A model generated the notes under the pieces. That model had not been told where the DNA came from. It saw only the letters and a list, made by a program, of their open reading frames with translations, and did not search any database. Shown in pieces: positions 56,342 to 64,000 of a stretch of 64,000 bases of DNA. Each line of letters starts with the position of its first letter. The stretch's first letter is position 1. Origin of the DNA: an uncultured Lachnospiraceae bacterium (GTDB lineage Bacteria; Bacillota; Clostridia; Lachnospirales; Lachnospiraceae); contig CAMWTP010000007.1 in the NCBI GenBank assembly GCA_947177165.1, positions 43,654-107,653 of the forward strand, written 5' to 3'. The position numbers and the translations under genes are program-made.

Positions 56342-56442
56342 TTTAATTTGATTTGTGGTAAGCTATATAATGTAATACACCTAAAAATTGAAATGTAATC
56401 TATATAATAAACCGGAAGGCTTTTTCAAACCTCCCGGTCTTT
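56342..56442 (+). ncRNA. Candidate short transcript between exporter and radical-SAM genes
   Basis: On the plus strand a TATAAT box (56366-56371) is followed about 40 bp later by a GC-rich stem (ACCGGAAGG / CCTCCCGGT, 56411-56437 region) and a run of T residues. Genes on both sides run on the minus strand, so this could be a small antisense or free RNA of about 65 nt. The -35 is weak (TTAATT region). Alternatively the hairpin ends a minus-strand transcript. Confidence 0.35.
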
Positions 56443-56497
56443 TTTATTCTTTATTCACTCCCTGCCAGCCACTCTTGAAAAACTACCAAATGAAACT

Positions 56498-57202
56498 CTA
56501 TTTGCTATCTTTATCCATCTTCCTCAAAAATCCGGGGATTATCAGCTCTGAGATTTCTTTTGATTTCTTTTCCGGATGAGAGAATTCGTAATAGGTAAAC
56601 AATTCTGGTTCTACATGCAACATGTCTTTCAGCCATTCGACGGATTTTTCAACATCATCAAGCGTATTGAACCCTACGATATGCGGAACCCTGATATGTA
56701 TTCTCTCAGGCGGAATAATGTCGCGCATTCTCAACAGATTACGCAAGACTTTTTCATTGTCCGCACCTGTATATTTCTCATAGATAGAACAATTTATATC
56801 TTTAATGTCTATAATCCATTCATCCAAATCATCAAGCAGAGATTCCACACAGCTCCACGGAACATTTAGAGATGTTTCTATTCTTTTCTTCCACCTTGGA
56901 TCTGCCTGTCTGCAGACTTCATGAATAAAGGCAGATTGAAGCAAGGGCTCACCGCCTCCAAAAACCACACCGCCTCCTGTCATCAGATAATAGATTTCGT
57001 CCTTTCTGAGCACTTCGACCAACTCTTCCGGCTCATATGCAGCTCTTGCTGTTCCGGATAAGAAGCCTTCCTTCTCATGACAGCTTTCATTGACACAATA
57101 TTTACAATGAAGCGGGCAGCCAAAAAACGCAACTAACGTAGAAACTCCCTGACCATCCGTAGCCATACGCAGTCTGGAAACTGCCATAACATCTCCAATC
57201 AT
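56498..57202 (-). CDS. Radical SAM protein (pyruvate-formate-lyase-activating-enzyme-like)
   Basis: ATG 57202 overlaps the upstream stop by 1 bp (TAATG) after GGGAGG. The 234-residue radical SAM enzyme has Cys29-x3-Cys33-x2-Cys36 (GCPLHCKYC) binding the [4Fe-4S] cluster and the glycine-rich VFGGGEPLLQ motif that contacts S-adenosylmethionine. It has the compact size of glycyl-radical-enzyme activases, but no glycyl radical enzyme is in the window. It is translationally coupled to a Cys-rich protein and follows jetD in one run of genes. Confidence 0.88.
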   Translation of the reverse strand: MIGDVMAVSRLRMATDGQGVSTLVAFFGCPLHCKYCVNESCHEKEGFLSGTARAAYEPEELVEVLRKDEIYYLMTGGGVVFGGGEPLLQSAFIHEVCRQADPRWKKRIETSLNVPWSCVESLLDDLDEWIIDIKDINCSIYEKYTGADNEKVLRNLLRMRDIIPPERIHIRVPHIVGFNTLDDVEKSVEWLKDMLHVEPELFTYYEFSHPEKKSKEISELIIPGFLRKMDKDSK

Positions 57203-58203
57203 TACAATACCTCCCACTCTATCAATTCAAACGCTGGAATGATTCTTTCTGATTCCGGAATATTGGCAAGTTGATCTCTCAAGTAGGCCGCCTCCTGATC
57301 GCATTTCGCACATGTACCGGCGCACGGACCAACGGACGGGCATTCCTCTGAAAAGAATTCAATTCCATTGGCTCTTGCCAATTCAATCCGCAGCTGCCTC
57401 AAATAATTGCAAACACTCTTTCCGTCTATCCTTGCATGTACTCTTTCGATTTCTTCTTTGATATTGTCATCTTCTGCCGGATATAGCTGGGGAGTTACGG
57501 CTCCCAATGTACTCCACTTCCGACATAATGGCCCCTTTATTTCTGGGATTTCATCCGCCGCTTTCGCCAGATCAATACAATCAAAACCTTCTCCCACCGG
57601 GACATATGATCTTGATGTAAAATCAAAATATGACTGCTCCTGCATGTCCTGTATGCCGTTTATGACTCTCGGAAGCAGCGCCGCATAATCATCCGATACC
57701 CATTGCATCAGATCCTTCATATAAACCTTATCCTTTTGACTAATTCTGCTCAGATAATCATTACTATCGATATATAAGATCGATTTGAGCCGAGACAAAT
57801 CGGATAGCAATTCCCTATGAGCCTTTATTCTTCTTTTTCCTTCAAACCTCCACGGAGATATGGTACACAAATGCAGACTATTAAACGCGTTTCTGTCCTT
57901 TATCACATGAAATGGATATAGACTCTCCGGATTTCCGTCTGTTAAAAACAAAATCTTATCATGATAACCAAGCTCACGATTCAGATCATCCGCCACAGAC
58001 TCCAACGCTTTGTATCTCTGACTTTCTGCACCAAAGTGATCAACTCCCATCCCAATCTGCTTATATGGGCTCACAAAACATTCATACTGATCTGATACCG
58101 GTTTCCCCTCAAGGCAGACAACCAGTACACTATCTTTCAATTGCTCTAATCCTGGATTCTCATGATTCCATATGAAGGCTGTATCCGTCACAATTATCTG
58201 CAT
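57202..58203 (-). CDS. Unknown protein with C-terminal four-Cys motif, radical-SAM partner
   Basis: A 333-residue cytoplasmic protein that I do not recognise as a named family. Its C-terminus carries Cys288-x5-Cys294-x3-Cys298-x2-Cys301 (ECPSVGPCAGTCAKCDQE), suited to bind an iron-sulfur cluster or zinc. It is coupled to the radical SAM gene by a TAATG overlap and begins 3 bp after the jetD stop. It may be a substrate, scaffold or electron partner of the radical enzyme. Confidence 0.7.
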   Translation of the reverse strand: MQIIVTDTAFIWNHENPGLEQLKDSVLVVCLEGKPVSDQYECFVSPYKQIGMGVDHFGAESQRYKALESVADDLNRELGYHDKILFLTDGNPESLYPFHVIKDRNAFNSLHLCTISPWRFEGKRRIKAHRELLSDLSRLKSILYIDSNDYLSRISQKDKVYMKDLMQWVSDDYAALLPRVINGIQDMQEQSYFDFTSRSYVPVGEGFDCIDLAKAADEIPEIKGPLCRKWSTLGAVTPQLYPAEDDNIKEEIERVHARIDGKSVCNYLRQLRIELARANGIEFFSEECPSVGPCAGTCAKCDQEAAYLRDQLANIPESERIIPAFELIEWEVL

Positions 58204-58206
58204 AGT

Positions 58207-59418
58207 TCATTCTCCTATTCGCTCATGTACATTTGGCAATTCTATTGATTTCATCACAATTCCTAACGAGGTCTCCTCTGCCATGATATCCTCTATATTC
58301 AATATCTCCTGCGGCACATATCTGTCCTGCTCGAGGATTTCTTTTATTTTTGCCTGCTGCCCCTGGGAAAACTGACTGAGAAAAAGGTGGTCAATCTTCC
58401 GGTTCTGCCCTTCCTTTGTGAGCGGGAGGTTGTCAATGCCGATGCGTTCCGCTTTTGCAAGCATCAACTCATAGGCACTTTTCAAAAGCTGAATATCATA
58501 CTGAACCCCATATGCGGATGCAAAATTTTCATAAATTCCGATACCCTCATAATCCAGATCGCCAAAATAGAGGATTTTGTTGCCCTGCGCTGTCATATAA
58601 GGCTCGCCGCTGATATCAAAATCAGAAAATGCCGCGATAATTCCCTTTCCTGCTCCATAAATCAAAGTGCCAATCTGCTCACCGCATATTGGATGCGCAG
58701 CTTTTTCAGGCATATTTTGACTGTTATTTTTCTGGCATATTAGCTCAGTTTGTCCACCCAATTCCGGACGATTGAGCACACTTCCCCTCATGCCTCCGAA
58801 ATCTGTCTGTATCGGTTCACAATCTGGTTCACTGCCGCTTTTCTCCCTTTGTCCGGTATTCATCAGACACTTGCGCATACTGTAAAACGTGTCCTTATTT
58901 TCAACTATCAACAAATTCTGCGGCGTCTGTCTTGTCGCAGAATAATACGCAATCGGCTCCGTCGTCCGATAGTAATTCAGGGAATCCGTCTCCAGCCCGC
59001 AGCGTTTCAAAATCTTCTTTCCCTGCTCCTGTTTCAGGAATTTCTCCCTGTGCCAGATGTCAAAGCTGCGCTCATTTTCTGACATCAGTGTCATAAAACC
59101 GCGATTTTTGATATAATCATTTAAAAGCAGTACCCACTGTCTGTCCTGAATATACTGCTCGATGTGCGCCTGATAATAGTCGGTGGAAATGGCTGGAACA
59201 ATCTCATAATTCAATTCATTGATGTATTGAGATACGTCCTGCTTTTCCTCAATCACCCAGTATTCCCTGTAAAGAGCTGGTGACTTTCCGTTGATTCCTG
59301 ACGCTTTCACCGGCTTAATCCTCTGGCTGTCAATCAGGGTGATTACTTTTGCGTAAAGCTCCTTATAGTCCGATAACCTGTATTTTGCTGACAAGGTATC
59401 CAGATTTGTTTTCTTCAT
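58207..59418 (-). CDS. jetD: Wadjet JetD-like TOPRIM nuclease (DUF3322/DUF2220)
   Basis: A 403-residue protein with the JetD layout: N-terminal DUF3322-type region (about 1-150), then a TOPRIM-like DUF2220 domain. The acidic metal-site residues are visible in IVENKDTF and FGDLDYEGIGIYENF (the DxD of TOPRIM). Between them lies an unusual insert of about 60 residues rich in polar residues. JetD cuts DNA once JetABC has recognised a circular plasmid. Here it is 4.5 kb upstream of jetA, separated by the radical SAM pair and an ABC exporter. ATG 59418 is preferred over an upstream TTG. Confidence 0.85.
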   Translation of the reverse strand: MKKTNLDTLSAKYRLSDYKELYAKVITLIDSQRIKPVKASGINGKSPALYREYWVIEEKQDVSQYINELNYEIVPAISTDYYQAHIEQYIQDRQWVLLLNDYIKNRGFMTLMSENERSFDIWHREKFLKQEQGKKILKRCGLETDSLNYYRTTEPIAYYSATRQTPQNLLIVENKDTFYSMRKCLMNTGQREKSGSEPDCEPIQTDFGGMRGSVLNRPELGGQTELICQKNNSQNMPEKAAHPICGEQIGTLIYGAGKGIIAAFSDFDISGEPYMTAQGNKILYFGDLDYEGIGIYENFASAYGVQYDIQLLKSAYELMLAKAERIGIDNLPLTKEGQNRKIDHLFLSQFSQGQQAKIKEILEQDRYVPQEILNIEDIMAEETSLGIVMKSIELPNVHERIGE

Positions 59419-59484
59419 ATCAATCCCCAAAAATTCTTTTCATATTTCCATTTATGACGTTCATGTCATCTTCCACCCTTTTAT

Positions 59485-60267
59485 TTATGACACAATTGTC
59501 ATTTTGTTTCTCATATACGCATCCATCTTCTCTCGTATCCTTGCAAACTGCGCATTTGTCTCCGGCAGCTCTGACTGGAAATTCATCAGCTTATCCAGAT
59601 ATCCCTGCTCGTACACCAGTTTACAGCTTATGGGATATGCCAGCTCATACACCAGCGAGATGTGTCCGACTACATTGTCAACGGGTGTTTTTTTCAAGCT
59701 TCTGAGCACTGCATGTTCCTCATAAAATGCCTGCATGACCTCCTCTGTCACTCTGCAGTGCTTTAGGTCGTAGGTGGTCACATTGTAGATTTCCTCTATC
59801 GGAACAATGACATTCACTTTCAGAATATCAATCTTGTCCGCATCGCGGAGCAGATCTGCAAATTTTTTCTCGCGCTGTGAATAGTTTTCGGGAACGCGGT
59901 ACGCGCTGTGGCATCGCACTGCTTTTTCAAGCAGTTCATCTTCGGAATCATCCTCCACATAGTCCCTGATTTTTCCCTCTTTGAATAAGATATCCGCACC
60001 AAACGCCGCATGATCGATGGACTGCGCGTCGATAAAGGTGCCGTATCTCCTCAGCTGCTCAAACCGCCCCACATCGTGCAACAGTCCGGTCAGCCACGAA
60101 AGCTTACTTTCCTTTTCATCAAAACCTGACTGCGCGGCAATCTGCTCACACAGCGCACATACTCTGTATGTATGATCGATTTTCAACTTTACTTTTTCGT
60201 CAGAACTATCATATTTTTGCGTATACTCCTCAAATGCCGCCAGCGCTTTCTGTCTTTCGATGACCAT
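59485..60267 (-). CDS. HD-domain phosphohydrolase
   Basis: ATG 60267 follows GAGGAG; a longer in-frame start upstream is less supported. The 260-residue protein has the HD metal site: His32 (KIDHTYR), His64-Asp65 (LLHDVGRFE), His86 (IDHAAFG), and Asp in LLRDADKID. HD hydrolases cleave phosphate esters of nucleotides or related compounds. It ends 66 bp upstream of jetD and may be in the same transcript, but no functional link is established. Confidence 0.87.
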   Translation of the reverse strand: MVIERQKALAAFEEYTQKYDSSDEKVKLKIDHTYRVCALCEQIAAQSGFDEKESKLSWLTGLLHDVGRFEQLRRYGTFIDAQSIDHAAFGADILFKEGKIRDYVEDDSEDELLEKAVRCHSAYRVPENYSQREKKFADLLRDADKIDILKVNVIVPIEEIYNVTTYDLKHCRVTEEVMQAFYEEHAVLRSLKKTPVDNVVGHISLVYELAYPISCKLVYEQGYLDKLMNFQSELPETNAQFARIREKMDAYMRNKMTIVS

Positions 60268-60639
60268 TTTTTCAATTCTCCTCACTTTTTGACCAGCCCC
60301 AACTTGAACAGGCCAAAACCAATAATTTGCCTCTTTGCGCAAGATTTCTTCGTTTGTTGCTCTGCTTGTTATACAGGCCATGAAATGATTTTTAAGGGAA
60401 ACATTAGCTGTTATATTTTATTATTAAAATATCCGCAAACCCTTGAAAATACTGAGTTTATCGCAGGTGAACTTTCCCTTAAAGTTTCCTTTGTGTTATA
60501 TCCTCCCGCAGAGCATTACAAACTCTGATAAAGGAAAAAATGAGGGAAACAAAATCACATAAAACATTATAACACATAATATACGGATTGGTAAACTGAT
60601 TGAAATGCTTTCAAAAAACAATGAAAAGAGAACAGATAA
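60268..60639. other. Intergenic stretch with an inverted repeat
   Basis: No gene seen. The 10-mer TTAAGGGAAA (60392-60401) and its inverse TTTCCCTTAA (60473-60482) bracket about 70 bp and could be the ends of a tiny non-coding element. Confidence 0.35.
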
Positions 60640-60879
60640 AATGAATATGATTTACGCAACATACAATATCACCATAATAGCATTGACATATACACCTATG
60701 CAGGTTACCTTTTACGGATAGACTGCAATAAAGCAGCAGAAAGGTTGAAAACTACTCCCTGCTCTGAATGTGCCTTAAATGCTTTGGCAATAGATGAACC
60801 GCTTGAATATGCAAGATTGAATCTTGAAGGGAATGTGCAAATGTGGATGGATGCAGAGGATTCTCTGGATTTATGGTAA
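60640..60879 (+). pseudogene. Remnant of a small mobile-element protein (DUF6061-like)
   Basis: A plus-strand frame after a TAA at 60637 encodes DIYTYAGYLLRIDCNKAAER, then CSECALNALAIDEPLEYARL and GNVQMWMDAEDSLDLW before a stop. This matches my recollection of the short DUF6061-type proteins of Clostridial integrative elements. There is no usable start codon, so it looks decayed. Confidence 0.5.
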
Positions 60880-60981
60880 AAAATCATTTAATACAACCTT
60901 CCCCACAGCATAACTGTGAGGAGGGAAATCAATCCCCTTGTTTCCTTTTCGATAATTTCCATTATTTTAGCCATATTAAAA

Positions 60982-61884
60982 TCATCTTTGCTGCCATTCA
61001 TTTACCGAGGAAATCCAACATTCAGTCAAGTTATTATCGGTAACAGCCGCTGCAAACGGCTTAGCAAGAAAACAATTTATCTTCCGTAGTACAGTTCCGT
61101 AATCCTCGGTATTTTTATCAATTTTACGGCAGAAAGCTTTCCATTTTTTCTTCATTGCTTCGTCATTCCCAAAACCCATAACCTGCTCAAATTGTCTGAC
61201 CGTAAAGGTACGTCCACGGTTTTCAAAGGTCTTTCTCAAAGCTTCGGTAAGTGTGGCTCCGTCAAAATTAAATTTATTTGCAAGGTAATAAATGTCGTAA
61301 TAGTCTTTCATTCTACTGGAGAACTCCATTAGGCTGAGTATTGCGTCTATCTTTTCTGCAATCGTTGTTTCAAGTGAATAAGTATTCACTGTAGGTGCTG
61401 GGAAATCATCGAGCTGCGTAGGGATTTTTCTTTTTTCTTGTTTTGGTACAATAACATCGCCAACACCGAAATCAATACTGAATGGTGTTTTCGTATTCTT
61501 GATCCGAGCCACGAGGGAAGCTCCGATACCAGCATACTTCTTTGCAATGGCAATAGGCGCAATTTCCTTAATTTCAAAGGTAATAAAATCATTTCCAGTA
61601 GATGTTTCAATGATTTCTTCCAATACTGGTTTCAACTGTTCGGGAGTATTGGGTACTTTTCTAAGAAGAAAATCAACATCTACTGTAACACGGCTGTCAA
61701 AGTCAGTAACTGAATAAATGAACAGTCCGCCTTTAAGTACAAGATTATCGGCATATTTGGATTTTTCCAAACGACGCAGGAACTCCTCCTGACAAAAGAG
61801 TTGCAGACAGAGCTGATAACTTCTACCACTTTCAGTAGCTTTGTTTTTCAGTCGCGCAAGCACAGACGCAGCTATGTCAGCCAT
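60982..61884 (-). CDS. abiEii: AbiEii toxin, nucleotidyltransferase
   Basis: A 300-residue type IV toxin. The nucleotidyltransferase signature is LVLKGGLFIYS (about 48-58) with the acidic pair in VTVDVDFL (DxD, about 67-74). Family members transfer nucleotides to tRNA or proteins and stop growth during phage infection. The start overlaps the antitoxin gene by 8 bp, giving coupled translation. A weak hairpin (CACAG / CTGTG near 60907-60921) lies downstream without a strong T run. Confidence 0.9.
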   Translation of the reverse strand: MADIAASVLARLKNKATESGRSYQLCLQLFCQEEFLRRLEKSKYADNLVLKGGLFIYSVTDFDSRVTVDVDFLLRKVPNTPEQLKPVLEEIIETSTGNDFITFEIKEIAPIAIAKKYAGIGASLVARIKNTKTPFSIDFGVGDVIVPKQEKRKIPTQLDDFPAPTVNTYSLETTIAEKIDAILSLMEFSSRMKDYYDIYYLANKFNFDGATLTEALRKTFENRGRTFTVRQFEQVMGFGNDEAMKKKWKAFCRKIDKNTEDYGTVLRKINCFLAKPFAAAVTDNNLTECWISSVNEWQQR

Positions 61885-62482
61885 TCAAAAGCACCTCCAT
61901 TACATTCATGACCTTTGTATAAAGCTTCATTTCCTTTGCATATTTAGAAAGGTTCGCAAGATTTTTGTTGTCATCGGCGGCATAGGCGTTGACAGCTTTA
62001 TTGAAAATTTCATTATCCAGTTTCGTGCGATACTTGAAACAATCGCAAAGCGTTCGTTCACGATCGTAAACCGCTAAAGAAACACCGTTAAAATTATCAG
62101 TTACCTTACCAAGATTAAATACATTTTTTTGAATAAAGTAAGCCTTTAGCGGTATCTCTTGTACTCGTTTTACTGTTCTTGAAGCTGTTCTAGGTACAGC
62201 AATCGACCATTTACGAGGTGAAAAATCACTATATCCATAATGAAACAAAGCCGATTCTACACAGATAATTCCTTGTGGAAGAATTTCTTTTATTAATTGC
62301 TCATCTGTTGCTATAACATTTTGAGGCAGTTGATAGAAACCACGACGAATTCTTTCTATGACACCTTCCTTACAGAGTGCTGCAATTTCATAGTTTTTAA
62401 TGCCTGCCAAAACGAAATCTGCTGTTTTTGCTATGCCGCCCTTATTTAAAATTACTTTTTGTGCATGTGTTTTTTTATCCAA
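61877..62482 (-). CDS. abiEi: AbiEi antitoxin (type IV toxin-antitoxin)
   Basis: A 201-residue protein with an N-terminal winged helix (about 10-65, LNKGGIAKTADFVLAGI and RIRRGFYQLP) and the AbiEi C-terminal domain. Such antitoxins repress their own operon through the helix and block the toxin's effect. It overlaps abiEii by 8 bp and is the first gene of the pair; the promoter should lie in the short gap at 62483-62607. Confidence 0.9.
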   Translation of the reverse strand: MDKKTHAQKVILNKGGIAKTADFVLAGIKNYEIAALCKEGVIERIRRGFYQLPQNVIATDEQLIKEILPQGIICVESALFHYGYSDFSPRKWSIAVPRTASRTVKRVQEIPLKAYFIQKNVFNLGKVTDNFNGVSLAVYDRERTLCDCFKYRTKLDNEIFNKAVNAYAADDNKNLANLSKYAKEMKLYTKVMNVMEVLLNG

Positions 62483-62607
62483 ACAAACACCAACTTTCTA
62501 CATGCAAATCCAAATAATTGTACGCTTATATTCTATAATAAACTAAGAAGAATTACAAGATTTACAAGCGGACATCAAGAGATTCATCTGCAAATTGCGG
62601 ATACTTA

Positions 62608-63225
62608 CTAGAAATTATCAAGATAATCTTGCAATAAATTTTCCAACTTTCCGATATGCACACCGTCAACAAAAGAATGATGCACTTGTACTGAAAACGG
62701 AAGTAATACTTTTTCGTCGCGGATAAAGTATTTTCCCCAGTCTATCATCGGGGTAGCGTTGTCCTTTTTCCCGGATTCTGTATGCGAAATATGGGTAAAT
62801 GAAACCCACGGAAAGGAAGAAAACTGGTAAATGTCATTCCCCATAGGTGCGGTAAAACATTCTTTTTGCCGACTTACGGTATTGGCTGCAAGTGAAACAT
62901 ATTCCTCTATGGTGTCCTGCATTTCCACATTGACTACTTTGAAAAGCTCGCTGCCGTTATCAAGGTAGGTAAATGATGTGTTGATTTTGTCATAGATAAC
63001 TGGTTTTCCCTCCCAAAAACGACAGCGAAATTCCTCAATCTCATTAGCGCACTTTGTCACAGCGAATACAAAAGAAAATGTAAAGGAATAGCCCCTTTCC
63101 TTGATTCTCCGCAAAAAATTTGTAATATCCAGTTCAAAGGTTACACAATACTGTGGCTGCACACTGTTTCTGAAAATCTGATAGTGCATAGCCCGATTCC
63201 ATGTTGCTAAATCAATTTCTCTCAT
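62608..63225 (-). CDS. Chloramphenicol acetyltransferase-like protein (CatA type)
   Basis: ATG 63225 follows AGGAGG by 8 bp. A 205-residue protein with the CAT active site VHHSFVDGVH: catalytic His183 and structural Asp187. The length is close to classical CatA trimers (about 215). It would transfer acetyl from acetyl-CoA to chloramphenicol or a similar hydroxyl compound. Resistance is plausible, but xenobiotic acetyltransferases of this shape also exist with other roles. A near-perfect promoter with direct repeats lies upstream. Confidence 0.85.
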   Translation of the reverse strand: MREIDLATWNRAMHYQIFRNSVQPQYCVTFELDITNFLRRIKERGYSFTFSFVFAVTKCANEIEEFRCRFWEGKPVIYDKINTSFTYLDNGSELFKVVNVEMQDTIEEYVSLAANTVSRQKECFTAPMGNDIYQFSSFPWVSFTHISHTESGKKDNATPMIDWGKYFIRDEKVLLPFSVQVHHSFVDGVHIGKLENLLQDYLDNF

Positions 63226-63293
63226 AAAATATTCCTCCTGTCGAATCATAGGTAGCTGTGTGTGTGTTAATTTCGCATATTCTCCCTACAATT

Positions 63294-63338
63294 ATTATAA
63301 TCCCATAATTGTATGATGTCAATATATTGTATGATGTC
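63294..63338 (-). promoter_or_regulatory. Promoter and candidate operator of cat-like gene
   Basis: Minus strand TTGACA (63317-63322), 17-bp spacer, TATAAT (63294-63299). The 13-mer ATTGTATGATGTC is repeated at 63308-63320 and 63326-63338 on the plus strand, one copy overlapping the -35. It could bind the GntR/FadR-type regulator encoded just upstream. Confidence 0.75.
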
Positions 63339-63344
63339 TAATCT

Positions 63345-63376
63345 CAAAAAAGAGGGCTTACCATTTGTAAGCCCTG
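63345..63376 (-). terminator. Rho-independent terminator of GntR gene
   Basis: Minus-strand stem AGGGCTTAC / GTAAGCCCT with a five-base loop and a following T run, 13 bp after the regulator stop. Confidence 0.88.
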
Positions 63377-63388
63377 ATAAGCAGAAAG

Positions 63389-64000
63389 CTATTCTATTCC
63401 CAATTCCCGTATAGCGTGCATGATATGAATTTTCATGGCGTTTTTTGCTCCCTCCGCATTTCTCTGCTCTAAAAAATCCATAATCATGCGGTGGTCGCCC
63501 GCTGTATCCGTAACGGCTTTTGGGCTCATTGCGGATAGGGTAACGCCCTTTTCAATCGCCTGATAAAGAATGGGCATAAGCTGATTCATAAATTCATTAT
63601 GCGTTGCCTGTGCAATCGCCTTGTGGAATGAATGTTCATTGTCTGTGCGGTCTTGACCGGATTTGATTTCCTGCTCAATCTTCTCACCAAAATCCAAAAT
63701 TCTTTTTATTTCTGCGTCTGTACCTCGGATAGCCGCTAAATAGGCGGCTTCCGGCTCAAAAATCAAACGCATTTCATAAAGGTCTTTTGCATTTACTTTT
63801 ATATCTGACAGCTGTCCTAAATTGGATTGCTGCTCAAATGCTGCCTGCGTGACAAAAGTTCCTTTTCCCCTCTGGATTTCAAGAACATTATAAGCTACTA
63901 AAATCCGTATGGCTTCTCTCAGGGTTGTCCGGCTGACATTTAATTCTTCTGACAATTCATTCTCGTTGGGTAATTTATCTCCGGCTGAAAAGCGTTTTTC
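63389..64000 (-). CDS. GntR/FadR-family transcriptional regulator (partial, runs off right edge)
   Basis: The frame continues past 63955 to the window edge (KRFSAGDKLPNENELSEELNVSRTTLREAIR reads through), so the start is missing. The winged helix of GntR regulators (LPNENELSEELNVSRTTLREA) is followed by a C-terminal FCD ligand-binding domain with metal-site candidates (Asp and His residues in NEHSFHKAIAQATHNEFM and AGDHRMIMDF). FadR-type regulators respond to small organic acids. It is separated from the cat-like gene by a terminator. Confidence 0.9.
   Translation of the reverse strand, partial: EKRFSAGDKLPNENELSEELNVSRTTLREAIRILVAYNVLEIQRGKGTFVTQAAFEQQSNLGQLSDIKVNAKDLYEMRLIFEPEAAYLAAIRGTDAEIKRILDFGEKIEQEIKSGQDRTDNEHSFHKAIAQATHNEFMNQLMPILYQAIEKGVTLSAMSPKAVTDTAGDHRMIMDFLEQRNAEGAKNAMKIHIMHAIRELGIE

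Overview
The window looks like a chromosomal segment of an anaerobic gut Firmicute, most likely Lachnospiraceae. The reasons are strong AGGAGG-type ribosome sites, a Phe T-box ahead of pheST, LplB/YtcP-type sugar transporters, Firmicute-style promoters, and many Clostridia-typical accessory genes. I recognised no rRNA, tRNA or CRISPR array.

Positions 1-16,000 are carbohydrate metabolism. A minus-strand operon (transaldolase-like, triose-phosphate-isomerase-like, LarA-like racemase, then a SsuC/TauC-type ABC permease running off the left edge) lies downstream of a ROK repressor. Divergent from the repressor are a GH2 beta-galactosidase and an SGNH esterase. Next come a CUT1 sugar importer (two permeases and a lipoprotein binding protein), a cytoplasmic sialidase, and a GH29 fucosidase gene with its middle deleted. 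This is a set for importing and trimming host glycans.

Positions 16,000-30,600 hold an ABC-2 exporter operon, decayed gene fragments, a GNAT acetyltransferase, and a MoxR ATPase / DUF5682 / VWA / SWIM-finger cluster (E. coli yehLMPQ-like). The cluster lies directly behind T-box-controlled pheST with no visible terminator between them.

Positions 30,600-37,700 hold a histidine phosphatase, nuclease fragments, an Rpn-like nuclease and three lipoproteins sharing one type of signal peptide. Two of the lipoprotein promoters carry arrays of four 7-bp direct repeats spaced exactly 11 bp.

Positions 38,100-60,300 are a defence island. The first block is an AT-rich five-gene operon: N6-adenine methyltransferase, a protein with two GHKL ATPase domains, a receiver-domain protein, an HNH nuclease and a PLD-SF2 helicase. 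I regard it as the best candidate for an incompletely described system, a restriction-modification-like locus with a two-component-style module inside. The second block is a Wadjet-type system: jetABC, with jetD displaced 4.5 kb away beside a radical-SAM gene pair, and a second ABC-2 exporter between. The jetA-jetB and jetB-jetC intergenic regions carry large hairpins with a shared core and gene-specific arms.

The right end (60,300-64,000) has a small-gene remnant, an AbiE type IV toxin-antitoxin pair, a chloramphenicol acetyltransferase-like gene behind a consensus promoter, and a GntR/FadR regulator running off the right edge.
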